The notes under the pieces are model-generated. The model did no database searches and was not told the origin of the DNA. It saw only the letters and a program-made list of their open reading frames with translations. A DNA stretch of 64,000 nucleotides from Oceanicola sp. 22II-s10i. Its GTDB lineage: Bacteria; Pseudomonadota; Alphaproteobacteria; Rhodobacterales; Rhodobacteraceae. Where the stretch lies: the NCBI RefSeq assembly GCF_002210105.1, contig NZ_AQQU01000007.1, positions 1 through 64,000 on the forward strand, given 5' to 3'. How positions within the stretch are numbered: position 1 is the first letter of the stretch; each line of letters starts with the position of its first letter. The translations under genes and the position numbers were made by a program. Below, one piece after another: positions 9,490 to 19,567 of this stretch.

Positions 9490-10050
9490 TCAGGGGATGA
9501 TGCGGTTGTATTTCACCCCTTCCAGCGAAGCACCGATCTTGAGCCCGGCCTGACCGAAGACGATCGCCACGATCGGGGACAGGCCAGTGTTTGATTCCGC
9601 CCGCAGGGTCTCGCCCTTGTCGCTGAACACGTATTCGACATCCGCGCCAAGCGCCCAGCCATAGGAGTGGCGGAAGTCGTCCAGCGCTTCCTGCGTCATG
9701 AAGAACAGGACGTGCGCATATTGCTGCGCGCCGACCTGAAGGCCGATGTTGGCCGCGGTCGAGGAATAGTAATCCACCGTCGCGCCGTTCACACGCAGCG
9801 CGCCGCGCCCGTAGGTCCCGCCGATGCCGAAGCCGACCTCGGTCTGCAGCGGCATGACCAGCATCCCGACCGACTTCTGCGTCAGGTCGAGGGTCTGGGG
9901 AAACTGCTGGTGCATGTAGTTGATCGTCGCGTCGACGCGGGCGTCGATCTTTTGCCCTCCCGTCGATCCCGGCCCGTTGCCGCAGGCCGCCAGAAGGGGC
10001 AGCGCCGCCAGCGCCGCAAACGAAAACGTACGTCGGGTATAACCGCTCAT
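9490..10050 (-). CDS. SYLF/YSC84-domain lipoprotein
   Basis: A 186-aa predicted lipoprotein. The N-terminus has an RR followed by a hydrophobic stretch and a lipobox LLAAC with the lipidated cysteine at residue 23. The rest matches the lipid-binding SYLF (YSC84-related) domain: GMLVMPLQTEVGFGIGGTYG near residues 62-81 and the Gly-rich turns ALGADVEYV and GLSPIVAIVFGQAGLKIGASLEG. SYLF proteins bind membrane lipids; the bacterial role is unclear. The RR may make it a Tat substrate, although Sec export is equally possible. It stands alone, with its own terminator at 9417-9444 and an untranslated gap of about 130 bp upstream to hemB. Confidence 0.85.
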   Translation of the reverse strand: MSGYTRRTFSFAALAALPLLAACGNGPGSTGGQKIDARVDATINYMHQQFPQTLDLTQKSVGMLVMPLQTEVGFGIGGTYGRGALRVNGATVDYYSSTAANIGLQVGAQQYAHVLFFMTQEALDDFRHSYGWALGADVEYVFSDKGETLRAESNTGLSPIVAIVFGQAGLKIGASLEGVKYNRIIP

Positions 10051-10181
10051 GCTCTTGCCTCACTTGCCCGTGTTTAGCCCGCGCGGGGGCGGCCGGTTTT
10101 CCGGCATTGGGGCAAAGTATAGGCGTTCAGGCAGGGCCTGTCACCATCGCTTGTGCGCCGATCAGGCTGATTCCCGCCGAC

Positions 10182-11243
<1,062 letters not shown>

Positions 11244-11318
11244 TCAAGGGTAGGAATTGCCGCTGCCCGCCTATATGACAGGCGGACCGGGCAAGCGCGC
11301 AGAGCAGAGGACTGGCAG

Positions 11319-11843
11319 GTGAACCTGTCCCAGACGATTTTCGAACTCATAGACATGCGGTCCTTCTCGAACCTGTGGTTCTGGATCGCACTCGCCGTGG
11401 TGTGGTCTTCGGCCAGCCACTGGGTGCTGGGCGTGCCATGGGATCTGGCGCTTCGCGCCAAGCGCAAGGGCGGGCAGTTCGAAGAGGATTTCGAGACTCT
11501 GCTCCGGATCAACGTGAACCGCCTGATCTATATCTACGAGGTTTCGGGGCTCGTCCTGACCTCTTTCGGCAGCTTCGTGCTGACCACGCTGCTGGTGATG
11601 GGCTTCTATTACCGGGTGGAATTCGCGCAGGCGGTGTTCCTGATCGCCTTCCCGCTCTCCATCGTCGGCTGGCTGTCGATGCGGGCGGCGCGCAAGATCC
11701 GTATCTCCGGCGCGACCGGGGACGAGGTACACCGCCGCCTGCTGATGCACCGGCTGGCGATCCAGGGAATCGGCGTTGTGTCGATCTTTGTCACCGCGCT
11801 CTGGGGGATGCTCCAGAACCTGACCATCGGTGCGCTCGGCTAG
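11319..11843 (+). CDS. conserved four-helix membrane protein
   Basis: A 174-aa integral membrane protein of unknown function, starting at GTG. Hydrophobic stretches lie near residues 20-38, 74-96, 102-120 and 148-168. A charged cytosolic loop (ALRAKRKGGQFEEDFETLL) and the motif NVNRLIYIYEVSGL separate the first two. I do not recognise catalytic residues. Similar Rhodobacterales proteins are sometimes labelled as a component of the SufBCD complex, but nothing in the sequence supports that label. It is immediately followed (3-bp gap) by mfd, so the two are very likely cotranscribed. Confidence 0.75.
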   Translation: MNLSQTIFELIDMRSFSNLWFWIALAVVWSSASHWVLGVPWDLALRAKRKGGQFEEDFETLLRINVNRLIYIYEVSGLVLTSFGSFVLTTLLVMGFYYRVEFAQAVFLIAFPLSIVGWLSMRAARKIRISGATGDEVHRRLLMHRLAIQGIGVVSIFVTALWGMLQNLTIGALG

Positions 11844-11846
11844 GAC

Positions 11847-14800
11847 ATGGCGGGGCGCGAACATATCACCCTCGGCGGCGCGCCCGAGGGCTTCGACGCG
11901 GCATTGCTGCTGCGCGAGGCCGAGGCGAAGGGCGTTGTCGTCCATGTCGCGCGCGACGAACGGCGCATGGCGGGGATGGCCGACGCGCTTGCGTTCTTCG
12001 CCCCCGGCCTGCCGGTCTTCCGCTTCCCCGCGTGGGACTGCACCCCCTACGACCGCGTATCGCCGAACCCCGATGTCTCCGCCGCCCGCATGGCGACGCT
12101 GGCGGCGCTGGTGCACGGGATGCCCAAGCGGTTCGTCCTGCTGACCACGCTGAATGCCGCGACCCAGAGGATACCGGCGCGCGACATCCTGCGCGAGGCG
12201 GCCTTCACCGCCCGCGTCGGTCACCGGATCGACGAAAAGGCACTGCGCAACTTCCTGGCCCGCATGGGCTTTTCTCAGGCGCATTCGGTGACGGAACCCG
12301 GCGACTATGCCGTGCGCGGCGGGATCATCGACATCTATCCGCCGGGCGAGGGCGGGCCGGTGCGGCTGGACCTATTCGGCGACGTTCTGGACGGCGCGCG
12401 GCGGTTCGATGCGGGCACGCAGCGAACGACCGAAAAGCTGGATGTCGTGGAACTGGCGCCGGTCTCCGAGGTCATCCTCGACGAGGCCGCGATCACCCGC
12501 TTCCGCCAGAACTACCGGGCCGAGTTCGGTGCCGCCGGCACCGACGATCCGCTCTACGAGGCGGTCAGCGCGGGGCGCAAGCATCAGGGGATGGAGCACT
12601 GGCTGCCGCTGTTCCACGAACGGCTGGAAACGCTCTTCGACTACCTGCCCGAGGCCAGCGTGATGCTGGACGACCAGGTCAACGGCGCCCGGCATCATCG
12701 CTGGGAAAGCATCAAGGACCAGTACGAAACCCGCCGGGTCGCGCTGATGGACCGCGGGCGGATGGACAGCGTCTACAAGCCCGTGCCGCCGGGTCAGCTC
12801 TACATGGACGACACGGCGTGGGACGCGGCACTCAAGGCGCATCGCGTGGTGCAGATGTCGCCGCTGCCGCAGCATTCGGGGCCGGGCGTCGTGGATGCCG
12901 GCGGGCGGATCGGGCGGAACTTCTCGCCCGAGCGGCAGTTGGAAAACGTCCATCTTTTCAGTGTTCTGGCCGACCACATTCGCGCACGGATGGAGGTCGG
13001 GCCGGTGGTCGTCGCCTCCTATTCCGACGGCGCGCGGGAGCGGCTGGAGGGGCTGCTTGAGGACGAGGATCTCGTCGGCGCGGTGTCCCTCAGGACCGCC
13101 GAGGGGATCGGCAAGACCGGTCTGCACCTTGCCGTCTGGCCGCTGGAGCACGGCTTTACCGGGCCGTGGAGCAAGGGCGAGATCACCGTCATCTCGGAAC
13201 AGGACGTCCTCGGCGATCGCCTGATCCGCCAGCCCAAGCGCAAGCGGCGGGCCGACAACTTCCTGACCGAGGCGCAGAGCCTCAGCCCCGGCGATCTGGT
13301 GGTCCATGTCGACCACGGCGTCGGCCGTTACCACGGGCTGGAGGTCATCACGGCGGCGGGCGCGGCACATGAATGCCTGCTGATCGAATACGCCGAGAAT
13401 TCAAGGCTTTATCTTCCGGTCGAGAACATCGAACTGCTGTCGAAGTTCGGCCACGAGGAAGGTCTGCTGGACCGTCTCGGCGGCGGGGCGTGGCAGGCCA
13501 AGAAGGCCAGGCTCAAGCAGCGCATCCGCGAGATGGCGGATCGCCTGATCCGCATCGCCGCCGAACGCGCCCTGCGCAACGCGCCGGTGCTGGAGCCGCC
13601 CGAGGCCGCGTGGGAGGCGTTTCAGGCGCGGTTCCCCTATCAGGAGACGGACGACCAGCTGTCGGCCATTCAGGACGTGCTGACCGACATGGACTCCGGC
13701 CACCCCATGGACCGGCTGGTCTGCGGCGACGTGGGTTTCGGCAAGACCGAGGTCGCTTTGCGCGCCGCTTTCGTCGCGGCGATGTCCGGCGTGCAGGTTG
13801 CGGTGATCGCGCCGACGACACTGCTGGCGCGGCAGCACTATCAGGGGTTTGCCGAACGGTTCCGTGGATTTCCTTTGCAGGTCAGCCCCTTGTCGCGCTT
13901 CGTCAGCGCGTCCGACGCGGCGCGGGTGCGGGCCGGCATGGCGGACGGGACGGTCGATATCGTCGTCGGCACGCACGCGCTGCTGGCCAAGGGCGTCCGG
14001 TTCAAGAACCTCGGGCTGCTGATCGTGGACGAGGAACAGCGCTTTGGCGTGGGGCACAAGGAACGCCTCAAGGAACTGCGCTCGGACGTGCACGTGCTGA
14101 CCCTGACCGCGACGCCGATCCCGCGCACGCTGCAACTGTCGCTGTCGGGCGTGCGGGACCTGTCGATCATCGGCACGCCGCCCATCGACCGCCTTGCGAT
14201 CCGCACATACGTCAGCGAATTCGACGGGGTGACAATCCGCGAGGCGCTGCTGCGCGAACATTACCGCGGCGGGCAGAGTTTCTTTGTCGTTCCGAGGGTT
14301 GCGGACATTCCCGAGGTCGAGGATTTCCTCAAGACGCAGGTGCCCGAGGTGACGTTCGTCACCGCGCACGGGCAGATGGCGTCGGGCGATCTCGACAAGC
14401 GGATGAACGCTTTCTACGACGGCAAGTTCGACGTGCTGCTGGCGACGACGATCGTGGAATCCGGCCTCGACATCCCGAGCGCGAACACGATGGTAGTTTA
14501 CCGCGCCGACATGTTCGGTCTGGCGCAGCTCTACCAGATCCGGGGGCGCGTCGGGCGTTCGAAAACAAGGGCTTACGCCTATCTGACGACCAAGCCGCGG
14601 GTCAAGCTGACGCCGCAGGCCGAGAAGCGCCTAAGGGTGCTGGGCAGCCTCGACACACTCGGCGCGGGCTTCACGCTGGCCTCGCAGGACCTCGATATCC
14701 GGGGGGCCGGGAACCTCCTGGGCGAGGAGCAGTCGGGCAACATGCGCGACGTTGGTTACGAGCTTTACCAGCAGATGCTGGAAGAGGCGATTGCCAAGAT

Positions 14801-15311
14801 CAAGTCGGGCGAGATGGAAGGGCTGTCGGATTTCGAGGACAGCTGGTCGCCGCAGATCAACATCGGCGTTTCCGTCATGATTCCAGAGGATTACGTGCCG
14901 GACCTCGACCTGCGCCTCGGGCTTTATCGCCGTCTGTCCAACCTGTCGACCAAGGTCGAGCTGGAAGGCTTTGCCGCCGAGCTGATCGACCGGTTCGGCA
15001 AGCTGCCGAAAGAGGTCAACACCCTGCTTCTGGTCGTCCGGATCAAGGCGATGTGCAAGCGCGCAGGCATCGCCAAGCTGGACGGCGGGCCCAAGGGGGC
15101 GACGATCCAGTTCCACAACGACAAGTTCGCCAACCCGCAGGGGCTGGTGGAATTCATCAAGGATCAGAACGGCCTGGCGAAGGTGAAGGACAACAAGATC
15201 GTCGTCCGCCGGGACTGGTCAAAGGACAGCGACAAGATCAAGGGCGCGTTCTCGATCGCGCGCGACCTGGCCGAGAAGGTGCAGGCGGTCAAGGCCGCCA
15301 AGGCCGGCTGA
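11847..15311 (+). CDS. mfd: transcription-repair coupling factor Mfd
   Basis: A 1154-aa DNA translocase that removes stalled RNA polymerase at lesions and recruits UvrA. Order of domains: UvrB-like N-terminal region (to about 330), RNA-polymerase-interacting CarD-like domain (about 470-540, GDLVVHVDHGVGRYHGLEV), superfamily 2 helicase domains with Walker A GDVGFGKTE near residue 627 and the DEEQRFG box at about 728, the TRG-type motif QLYQIRGRVGRS, and a C-terminal TRCF domain near 1000-1100. Length is normal. It starts 3 bp after the membrane-protein gene and converges on the 15326-16225 gene with a 14-bp gap. Confidence 0.97.
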   Translation: MAGREHITLGGAPEGFDAALLLREAEAKGVVVHVARDERRMAGMADALAFFAPGLPVFRFPAWDCTPYDRVSPNPDVSAARMATLAALVHGMPKRFVLLTTLNAATQRIPARDILREAAFTARVGHRIDEKALRNFLARMGFSQAHSVTEPGDYAVRGGIIDIYPPGEGGPVRLDLFGDVLDGARRFDAGTQRTTEKLDVVELAPVSEVILDEAAITRFRQNYRAEFGAAGTDDPLYEAVSAGRKHQGMEHWLPLFHERLETLFDYLPEASVMLDDQVNGARHHRWESIKDQYETRRVALMDRGRMDSVYKPVPPGQLYMDDTAWDAALKAHRVVQMSPLPQHSGPGVVDAGGRIGRNFSPERQLENVHLFSVLADHIRARMEVGPVVVASYSDGARERLEGLLEDEDLVGAVSLRTAEGIGKTGLHLAVWPLEHGFTGPWSKGEITVISEQDVLGDRLIRQPKRKRRADNFLTEAQSLSPGDLVVHVDHGVGRYHGLEVITAAGAAHECLLIEYAENSRLYLPVENIELLSKFGHEEGLLDRLGGGAWQAKKARLKQRIREMADRLIRIAAERALRNAPVLEPPEAAWEAFQARFPYQETDDQLSAIQDVLTDMDSGHPMDRLVCGDVGFGKTEVALRAAFVAAMSGVQVAVIAPTTLLARQHYQGFAERFRGFPLQVSPLSRFVSASDAARVRAGMADGTVDIVVGTHALLAKGVRFKNLGLLIVDEEQRFGVGHKERLKELRSDVHVLTLTATPIPRTLQLSLSGVRDLSIIGTPPIDRLAIRTYVSEFDGVTIREALLREHYRGGQSFFVVPRVADIPEVEDFLKTQVPEVTFVTAHGQMASGDLDKRMNAFYDGKFDVLLATTIVESGLDIPSANTMVVYRADMFGLAQLYQIRGRVGRSKTRAYAYLTTKPRVKLTPQAEKRLRVLGSLDTLGAGFTLASQDLDIRGAGNLLGEEQSGNMRDVGYELYQQMLEEAIAKIKSGEMEGLSDFEDSWSPQINIGVSVMIPEDYVPDLDLRLGLYRRLSNLSTKVELEGFAAELIDRFGKLPKEVNTLLLVVRIKAMCKRAGIAKLDGGPKGATIQFHNDKFANPQGLVEFIKDQNGLAKVKDNKIVVRRDWSKDSDKIKGAFSIARDLAEKVQAVKAAKAG

Positions 15312-15325
15312 ACCCGGCGTCGGAG

Positions 15326-16225
15326 TTAAGCCGGGGCACCGTCCCGCGCGTCGATCCGCTTTTCAAAGAAATGGTCGGGGTAGGGATCGTCGTTGAACCG
15401 TTCGATCTCGGTCCAGCCGGAGTTGCGGTAGAGCGCCACCGCCTCGGGCAGCGCGGAATTGGTGTCGAGCCGCAGTACCTCCACCCCCAGCTCCGCCGCA
15501 TCCGCTTCCAGCCGGCTCATCATCTGCCTTGCCAGCCCCAGTCCGCGCGCTTCGGGCGCGACCCACATGCGCTTGATCTCGGCCACTTTTCCGCCGTCAC
15601 CCTTGAGCCCCGCACAGCCGATCGGCAGCCCGTCCGAAACCGCGACGATGAAGGATCCGCGCGGCCGGATCATGGCCGTCGCCTCGGGATCGCGGGACAG
15701 CGAGACGTCAAAGCCCTGCGAGAACCGGCGCGCCAGCTCGGCGTAGTAGCTCTGCAGGCAGTGCACGGCATCCGCGGCGCGAGGGTCCATCTCGACCATC
15801 TCGATCCGGTCACGGGCGAGGGCGGTGGCCACGAGGTCCATCGCCGCCAGCAGCGCGTCGGGTTTCGGATGCCGCCGGAGCAGGTCGCGGACACGGTCGT
15901 CGGACAACTGCTCATAGGCCGCATATTCCGCCTCGCCTTGCGCGGTCAGCGACAGCAGGCGGCGTCGGGCGTCGGCCGGATCGGTCCGCGTCTCCACGAG
16001 TCCCTCGGACTCCAGCCCGCGCAGCAGGCGGCTGGTCAGGCCCGAATCGAGGTTCAGATAGGCCCGCAGCGCGGCGACGTCGGCGATACCGTGACCGATG
16101 GCGTTCAGCACCCGAGCCGCGCCGAGCGACCGGCCGCGACCCAGAAAGGAATCGTCCAGTGCGCCCACCTCGGCGGTAACGGCACGGTTGAAGCGGCGGA
16201 TTCGGGCGACGGGATCGTGTTTCAT
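15326..16225 (-). CDS. MarR-type winged-helix / GNAT acetyltransferase fusion
   Basis: A 299-aa two-domain protein. Residues 5-140 are a MarR-like winged helix (NLDSGLTSRLLRGLESEGLVETRTD as recognition helix and start of the wing). Residues 155-295 are a GNAT N-acetyltransferase: the acetyl-CoA loop is in VAPEARGLGLARQMM near 222-236, and RNSGWTEIERF is the usual C-terminal strand. Such fusions occur widely; the acetylated substrate is unknown. The ATG at 16225 is chosen over a longer frame because its promoter and two perfect inverted repeats lie directly upstream (16232-16282), which also suggests that it represses itself. Confidence 0.88.
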   Translation of the reverse strand: MKHDPVARIRRFNRAVTAEVGALDDSFLGRGRSLGAARVLNAIGHGIADVAALRAYLNLDSGLTSRLLRGLESEGLVETRTDPADARRRLLSLTAQGEAEYAAYEQLSDDRVRDLLRRHPKPDALLAAMDLVATALARDRIEMVEMDPRAADAVHCLQSYYAELARRFSQGFDVSLSRDPEATAMIRPRGSFIVAVSDGLPIGCAGLKGDGGKVAEIKRMWVAPEARGLGLARQMMSRLEADAAELGVEVLRLDTNSALPEAVALYRNSGWTEIERFNDDPYPDHFFEKRIDARDGAPA

Positions 16226-16231
16226 GAATCC

Positions 16232-16282
16232 CTGACTATGGTCAGGTATTCTGCCTGTCAATCGGTCTCTGACCCGGGTCAG
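16232..16282 (-). promoter_or_regulatory. promoter with two 14-bp operators for the MarR-GNAT gene
   Basis: Two inverted repeats with identical half sites, CTGAC-TATG-GTCAG (16232-16245) and CTGAC-CCGG-GTCAG (16269-16282), lie 37 bp apart centre to centre. Between and over them is a minus-strand promoter: TTGACA (complement of 16256-16261), 17-bp spacer, TAGTCA (complement of 16233-16238). The proximal operator covers the -10, the distal one lies just above the -35. The predicted start falls at or next to the ATG at 16225, so the mRNA may be leaderless. The pattern fits autorepression by a MarR dimer. Confidence 0.7.
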
Positions 16283-16303
16283 CTATCTGCCGCTGCAAGG
16301 AAT

Positions 16304-16334
16304 GCGACCGGCCCGTCGGGAGCGAGCCGGTCGC
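16304..16334 (-). terminator. stem-loop after the metalloprotease gene
   Basis: GCGACCGGC (16304-16312) and GCCGGTCGC (16326-16334) form a perfect 9-bp stem 8 bases after the stop codon of the minus-strand metalloprotease gene. No T run follows. Confidence 0.5.
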
Positions 16335-16341
16335 GCAGGCG

Positions 16342-17565
16342 TCAGGCGAACAGGATCCCCCCGTTCGCATCGTAGAAGGCCATCATCGGATCGGCGGTTT
16401 CCAGGTCCACGCCATCCGCCAGCGCGTTCTGCTGGTCCGCCCCGCCGAAGGAGGCGATGTCGACGTCGTAACCGATGTCCGCCAAGGCGGCGAGCGACCA
16501 GTCCGACAGATAGACCGGGTCCGCGACGTTCGGCGTGCCGAAATCGCTGTAGAGATAGCCGGTCATCAACTCGCCCCAGTAGTCCTCCTCGTTCCAGTGG
16601 GCGAGCGCGGTGCCGCTGCCACCGTCGGTTTCAACGACGATCTTTTCGCCGGTGGTGCCCATCTCGGCGTTGAACTCGGCATTCCCCGCCGCGCCGTTGT
16701 ATTCGGCGGTGGTGAGGAACACATCGTCGTTGGGGCGCTTGGTGTCGGCCCCCGCGATCTGGGTTGAGGTCTGGGTCACGAGTCCGTCGTAGAACCCCCA
16801 GAGCGAGCCGAGGCCCAGCACGTGGATCATCTCGTGCAGGATGACGTCGTCCCATGTTCCGGCAGAAAGCAGGTCGGCGGCGTCGGCCACGTCGAACTCC
16901 ATCACGCCGACCACCGTGGTCAGCTGATCGACCGTGCCCGGATCGCGCACCGAATAGGCACCTGCGCGGCCGAGGACGGAACCCGATCCGTCGATGGTGG
17001 GCAGGCGCGCCTCGATCAGCACGTCGTCCACGGTGAAGAGCGTGCCGGTGTCGAAGGTGTTGAAGGCCGCGGTGTCGTCCCGCAGGCCGCAGGCCATGAT
17101 CGAGCTGAGGAAGTCGGCTGCGGCGGCGAAAGCGTCCATGAACATCGCGTCCCAGTCACCGTAGAACTGGATGTCGATGTTGAAGTGATCGGTCTGGGCG
17201 GTGTCCGCCTCACCGCTGGTATAGCTGGCGAAGAGCACTTCGACCGGCTGCGGCGCCGGCTTGCCGCCCTTGCCCGACGGGGGGCCGACATGGACCGGGG
17301 CGAAGTCCGGCACCGAGACCGATGGCATCTCTGGCGTGTCGAACGTCAGGCCCGCCGAGACCGGCGAAGGCGGCGCATATGTCCCGCTTTGCATGGCGAA
17401 CACGAACGTATCCGGTCCCTGCGGATCGGACAGACCGACATCGTCGAGCCCCAGGTCGTCGAGCGGGCCCAGTACGGAGTGGTCATCCTCCGATCCGCCT
17501 TCGAATTGTGCCCACCACGAGTCCCAGCTGTCCCTGTCCGACAGCAAGAGCGGGAAATCCTTCAT
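16342..17565 (-). CDS. leishmanolysin-like (M8-type) zinc metalloprotease
   Basis: A 407-aa predicted protease of the metzincin type. The zinc helix HEMIHVLGLGSLW starts at H244 (ligands H244 and H248, catalytic E245). As in leishmanolysins, the third ligand comes after a long insert: H323 in ALAHWNEEDYWGELM. Residues 1-110 are acidic and low in complexity (many D, P, S) with no Sec or Tat signal peptide. The C-terminus ends ANGGILFA, an acidic then hydrophobic tail of the kind found on type I secreted proteins, so export by that route is possible but not shown; no transporter is adjacent. The ATG at 17565 is backed by GGAGGACAATAC. Confidence 0.8.
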   Translation of the reverse strand: MKDFPLLLSDRDSWDSWWAQFEGGSEDDHSVLGPLDDLGLDDVGLSDPQGPDTFVFAMQSGTYAPPSPVSAGLTFDTPEMPSVSVPDFAPVHVGPPSGKGGKPAPQPVEVLFASYTSGEADTAQTDHFNIDIQFYGDWDAMFMDAFAAAADFLSSIMACGLRDDTAAFNTFDTGTLFTVDDVLIEARLPTIDGSGSVLGRAGAYSVRDPGTVDQLTTVVGVMEFDVADAADLLSAGTWDDVILHEMIHVLGLGSLWGFYDGLVTQTSTQIAGADTKRPNDDVFLTTAEYNGAAGNAEFNAEMGTTGEKIVVETDGGSGTALAHWNEEDYWGELMTGYLYSDFGTPNVADPVYLSDWSLAALADIGYDVDIASFGGADQQNALADGVDLETADPMMAFYDANGGILFA

Positions 17566-17743
17566 GTATTGTCCTCCGGTCCGCGCACCCAAACCGCACG
17601 CGTTCTACACGCCCCCAGAGCGACAGGGTTGGCGGCGGATTCTGGCCGGAGTGCGACGGTCGGTTTCGCTTCGGGAAACAAAGGCCGGTTCGAAGTTAGG
17701 ATTGTCGCGTAGGTGACGGTGCAGCAGGCGAAAACTCGCCGGT

Positions 17744-19420
17744 TCAGGCGCAGCACCCGCCCGGAGTGCCCGTCATCGCCGCCTGCGCGCAGAAGCACGA
17801 CGCCGCAACCGCCGTATCCGCACGCGCCAGCGCCAGGTCCAGTTTCTGCCGGATCAACGGCAGTTCCGCGCTGTCACCCCGCGCCTCCAGGCAGTCGTGC
17901 AAACCCTTGAGCGACCAGACGTTGTCCGGATGGATGCAGGCACGCGGCAGGTCGCCCGCCAGCCCGAGGTCCTCGCGATAGACCTCCTCCGCCTCGGCCA
18001 CGTGCCCCTGTTCGAACAGCAGCGCACCGAGCGCGTGGCGCGTCGGCTGCATCCAGCCCCAGGGCTCGTCATAGGGCAGGCCGTCGTCCAGAGCGACGGA
18101 GCGGCGGAGCGCGGCGAAGGCCTCGTCGAAACGGCCCTGGCGATAGAGGATCTCGCCGCGCAGCATCTCGGTCGCGACGGCCATCAGGTCCTTCACATCT
18201 ACGACGTGCAGCCAGCGGTCGGGCATCTGTTCGACCGCGGTCAGGAAGCGCTGTTCCATCTCAAGCGCGGACTCCACCTGTCCGAGCGCGGCATGGGCCA
18301 GCGCCTTGGCATAGAGCGTCGTGGCGTTGAGCGTGGCGTAGAGCTTCGGGTCCTCGGGCAGGTCCATGTCGATCAGCCGCTGCCACTGGCCGAAGCGGAT
18401 GTATACATGCGGCTCCATCGCGAGATAGGCCTCGAAGAACATCGCGTAGGGCGGCGTTTCGATCCGCAGCATCTCGGGCGGCGTGGTGGCGGCCAGCTGA
18501 CGGACGGCGGCGAGGGCGGGTTCCATCTGACCGAGGAACAGCGCGCCGTAGATGACGAAGTGGTAGTCGTGCTGGCGGTAGCCGGTATAGAAGTTCATCC
18601 CGCCTTCGCGGTGATAGAACTTCTCATCCGCGACGACGGCGCGCTGGTTCCAGAAGACGGTGTCCTGGTAGGCGCCGCACTGGACGTCGATATGGGTGGG
18701 CATGTGGACGAGGTGGCCCGCATCGGGCACCAGCGGGCGCAGGGCGTCGGCGGCCCGGAGCGCCTTCTCGGGCGTGGGCGACATCTCCATCAGGTGGATG
18801 TAGAGGTGCAGGATGCCGGGATGCCGCATGGCGCGCGGATCGTGGTCCAGCGCGGCCTCCAGCAGGGCCTGGCATTCCAGCGTATCGGCATGCTTGCCCG
18901 GCGCGCCGGTCTTCAGGTCCCACATCTTCCAAGGCGTGCGGTTCAGCATGGCCTCGGCACAGATCGTGCGGATGTCGAGACTGTCTGGATGCGCCCGCTG
19001 TGCGCCCCTCATGGCCTCGGCGAACGCGGTGTCCCAGGGCCTGGTGTCCTCGGGCGGTTTCGCCTGCGGATAACGGGCGGGCAGGGCGCGGATCAGCGCG
19101 GCTTCCTCCGGCGTGACGCCATCGATATGGGCCAGCGCCTGTCCGGTGGCCGCAAATGCCTCCGACAGCACACGCGCCTTGGACACCGGATCCATCAGCA
19201 CCCAGGGGTAGTTGTAATTCGGCCCCGTGGCATAGGCGACGCCCCAGTGCGCCATGGCGCAAGCCGGATCATGCTCCAGCGCGCGCCGGTAACAGGCGAC
19301 AGCCTCCTCGTGATTGTAACCGAAGGTCCAGTTCAGCCCCCGGTCGAACCACAGCTGCGCCTCGGCGCTGGCGGTCGTCACCGGAAACGAATGACTGCCG
19401 AGATCGAAATACTCCTGCAC
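17744..19420 (-). CDS. tetratricopeptide repeat protein with Cys-rich tail
   Basis: A 558-aa soluble TPR protein. Clear repeats are FDRGLNWTFGYNHEEAVACYRRALEHDP near residues 24-51 and several degenerate ones up to about 510. The middle holds conserved histidine/tyrosine-rich blocks (LHLYIHLMEMSPTPEKAL, HLVHMPTHIDVQCGAYQDT) typical of a bacterial family of unknown function. The last 25 residues contain CFC and CC, unusual for a TPR protein and suggestive of metal or redox chemistry. No signal peptide. A dispersed repeat lies just upstream (19497-19566), between this gene and the HD phosphohydrolase gene transcribed in the same direction. Confidence 0.78.
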   Translation of the reverse strand: MQEYFDLGSHSFPVTTASAEAQLWFDRGLNWTFGYNHEEAVACYRRALEHDPACAMAHWGVAYATGPNYNYPWVLMDPVSKARVLSEAFAATGQALAHIDGVTPEEAALIRALPARYPQAKPPEDTRPWDTAFAEAMRGAQRAHPDSLDIRTICAEAMLNRTPWKMWDLKTGAPGKHADTLECQALLEAALDHDPRAMRHPGILHLYIHLMEMSPTPEKALRAADALRPLVPDAGHLVHMPTHIDVQCGAYQDTVFWNQRAVVADEKFYHREGGMNFYTGYRQHDYHFVIYGALFLGQMEPALAAVRQLAATTPPEMLRIETPPYAMFFEAYLAMEPHVYIRFGQWQRLIDMDLPEDPKLYATLNATTLYAKALAHAALGQVESALEMEQRFLTAVEQMPDRWLHVVDVKDLMAVATEMLRGEILYRQGRFDEAFAALRRSVALDDGLPYDEPWGWMQPTRHALGALLFEQGHVAEAEEVYREDLGLAGDLPRACIHPDNVWSLKGLHDCLEARGDSAELPLIRQKLDLALARADTAVAASCFCAQAAMTGTPGGCCA

Positions 19421-19496
19421 GGGCCCGCTCCTCTGCCGTTACCGGCAGCCTCGCCAATCCCCGCCGCCCTGCCAAGACAAAAGCGCCGCGTCCCAT

Positions 19497-19566
19497 GCTT
19501 CTTCTGGTTTCAAATACTTCGGGGGTCCGGGGGCAGAGCCCTCGGCGGGTCGCCGCAGGCGAAACC
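19497..19566 (-). repeat. dispersed intergenic repeat, copy 2
   Basis: Read on the minus strand it is a palindromic GC block (GAGGGCTCTGCCCCCGGAC), then CCCCCGAAGTATTTGAAACC and AGAAGAAGC. This matches copies at 1-46 and 51172-51246. It starts one base after the stop codon of the HD-domain gene and ends about 75 bases before the TPR gene start, oriented with transcription. Confidence 0.75.
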
Positions 19567-19567
19567 T

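Noticed and set aside
13373-16375. A 1000-codon plus-strand frame overlapping mfd
   Set aside because: It is a frame-shifted shadow of mfd and the opposite strand of the MarR-GNAT gene; product is low-complexity RGA-type.
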